Shown here: positions 63,011 to 64,000 of the stretch, one piece after another
Position numbering within the stretch: position 1 is the first letter of the stretch
Layout of the letters: every line of letters begins with the position of its first letter
Source of the DNA: Methanobacterium paludis
Lineage (GTDB): Archaea > Methanobacteriota > Methanobacteria > Methanobacteriales > Methanobacteriaceae
Length of the DNA stretch: 64,000 nucleotides
Direction of reading: 5' to 3'
Assembly: GCF_000214725.1 (NCBI RefSeq)
Contig: NC_015574.1
Span: 1,190,001-1,254,000, forward strand
Notes under the pieces: model-generated
What the model saw: only the letters and a program-made list of their open reading frames with translations
What the model was told of the DNA's origin: nothing
Database searches by the model: none
Translations under genes and position numbers: made by a program

Positions 63011-63388
63011 TCAATCCCACTCCACAACTTCTTCACTTATAAGTTCATCTACATTTGTTTCAAATATTAAGTCTACCTCAACATTGTACGCTGTCATTTG
63101 TTGACGTCGCATCCGTAATTGTTCTCGAATTTCATGTTCAACTGTTTTGAAGTCATCTTTATTTTTTAAAACAACTGTGATTTGTGCCATCTTATTTCTT
63201 TCATCCCTAAAACCATAAGCTTCGCCTTTAACTTTTTTTGATTCCATATATTTCTTTATAGTCTTTACAGCTCGGTCAAAATCTGCAAAGATATTTCCAA
63301 CTTTTCGTGCATCGAATTCTAACTCTGTATTCGTCGTACCTGCACCATTTAATGTACCATCTTGAATTTTATTTTTATCTTTTACCAA
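63011..63388 (-). CDS. 125-aa repeated conserved protein, copy 2
   Basis: About 85 percent identical to 53486-53857 from FDARKV onward, with a different N-terminus (MVKDKNKIQDGTLNGAG). Strict conservation of GEAYGFRDERNKMAQITVVL and EHEIREQLRMRRQQMTAY points to selection. Unknown function. Confidence 0.72.
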   Translation of the reverse strand: MVKDKNKIQDGTLNGAGTTNTELEFDARKVGNIFADFDRAVKTIKKYMESKKVKGEAYGFRDERNKMAQITVVLKNKDDFKTVEHEIREQLRMRRQQMTAYNVEVDLIFETNVDELISEEVVEWD

Positions 63389-63940
63389 ATTATCACCATT
63401 TCCATTATTATAGAATTCAAATGTAAGTTATTTATTTACATTATTTTTAAATTCTACCATTTTTTAGGTCAAACTAAAACAAAAAAAGATTTAGGAAATC
63501 TTAAATAACAAAAAAAATAAAATAAATGTGAGTTATTAACTCATACTTGGATATTGTGAATTCTTTGGCAGATATGCAAGCTAGGTAAAAAGGGGGAGGT
63601 AGACACCCTAACCCCTTTTTCCTATTCAAACTTTTAAATAAATTATTTATTCTTTTTAAGGATATAAATATCAAATTTTCAGCATTTTGTAAAAAATTAA
63701 ATTGAAAAGGAGAATTAAAGAATCTTACAAGCAAATAATCGTTTTATTATTTTATTTTGATTTATTAATTGATTATTTGAACTTTATTTTTGTTAATCTC
63801 AAAGAAAACTTTATATATTATCTGTTATGATCTTTATTAGTTCTTAAAATAAAATTTGAAATAATATAACACAGTTATGTTGATTTGAATTGTTTCAAAT
63901 GTATTCTAATTCAATATAAAGATATAATGAGGTGTTTAAA
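63389..63940. repeat. Intergenic region with hairpin element copy 2 (63503-63622)
   Basis: GTGAGTTATTAACTCATACT through GGTAAAAAGGGG (63584-63595) ... CCCCTTTTTCC (63612-63622) recurs from 45795-45905. No gene in the rest, apart from the promoter of 63941 (TTTATATATTATC near 63811). Confidence 0.5.
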
Positions 63941-64000
63941 GTGTATGTTATTATCATGGGAGGAGGAAGAGTAGGTTTAAAACTCGCTTCATTATTATCT
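63941..64000 (+). CDS. TrkA-type NAD-binding protein, N-terminus only (runs off right edge)
   Basis: AGGTG lies about 8 nt before GTG 63941. MYVIIMGGGRVGLKLASLLS has the GGGRVG Rossmann turn expected at the start of TrkA/KTN regulators of K+ uptake. Only 20 residues are visible. Confidence 0.7.
   Translation, partial: MYVIIMGGGRVGLKLASLLS

Noticed and set aside
63501..63734. 77-codon minus-strand frame
   Set aside because: It runs across the hairpin element, has no ribosome site and low-complexity hydrophobic translation.

Overview
The window reads as chromosomal DNA of a mesophilic methanogenic archaeon of the order Methanobacteriales, most likely a Methanobacterium. The evidence is very low G+C, archaeal TATA-like promoters, Shine-Dalgarno sites of the GGTGA/GGAGG type, an F420H2-oxidase-type flavodiiron protein, YhgE/Pip and MacB-type transporters, many small lineage-specific proteins, and one tRNA-Lys(CTT). 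This is inference from gene content; no rRNA or marker gene is present to fix the species.

Layout. 1-4,300: start of a DUF815-type AAA ATPase running off the left edge, a relic of an O6-methylguanine-DNA methyltransferase, and a MacB-type ABC exporter operon whose TetR-type regulator has decayed. 4,300-11,650: small hypothetical genes, a TPR protein, a tyrosine integrase with a substituted catalytic Arg, dispersed intergenic repeats, a DUF308 membrane protein and two broken genes. 11,776-14,240: a two-gene glutathione locus matching the two halves of bifunctional GshF. 14,548-25,550: a K+ channel pair, tRNA-Lys, a YhgE/Pip exporter, a P3A-type H+-ATPase with an 18-bp in-frame duplication in its TGD motif, a VOC protein, and a flavodiiron protein. 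28,153-34,749: kdpA-kdpB-kdpC plus a KdpD-like sensor with no histidine-kinase domains. 36,909-43,217: a Cys-rich secreted protein, a MarR/VOC operon, a decayed prophage packaging module (TerS, broken TerL, two small membrane proteins), a 71-bp tandem satellite, a structured RNA-like element and a TFB-like protein.

43,250-63,650 is an accessory region built by repeated segmental duplication. It holds one intact histidine kinase/receiver pair and three decayed receiver copies. It also has two copies of a 53-aa gene, three of an 88-aa gene, two of a 123-aa gene, two DUF3892 genes with duplicated promoters, three copies or fragments of a zinc-ribbon ORF, and a duplicated hairpin element. Between these lie a second MacB-type exporter, a ferredoxin, a MarR/MFS operon, a type IIG/PglX-like methylase relic, PRC-barrel and Hsp20 genes and a TPR protein. 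The window ends at the start of a TrkA-type gene.

Two themes stand out. One is ion and stress homeostasis: Kdp, K+ channel, H+-ATPase, TrkA, glutathione, O2-reducing flavoprotein, Hsp20. The other is genome decay by duplication and frameshift. At least two genes (36909-37370 and 57573-58193) appear to have ATT as their only plausible start codon, each exactly 7 nt after a strong GGAGG site.
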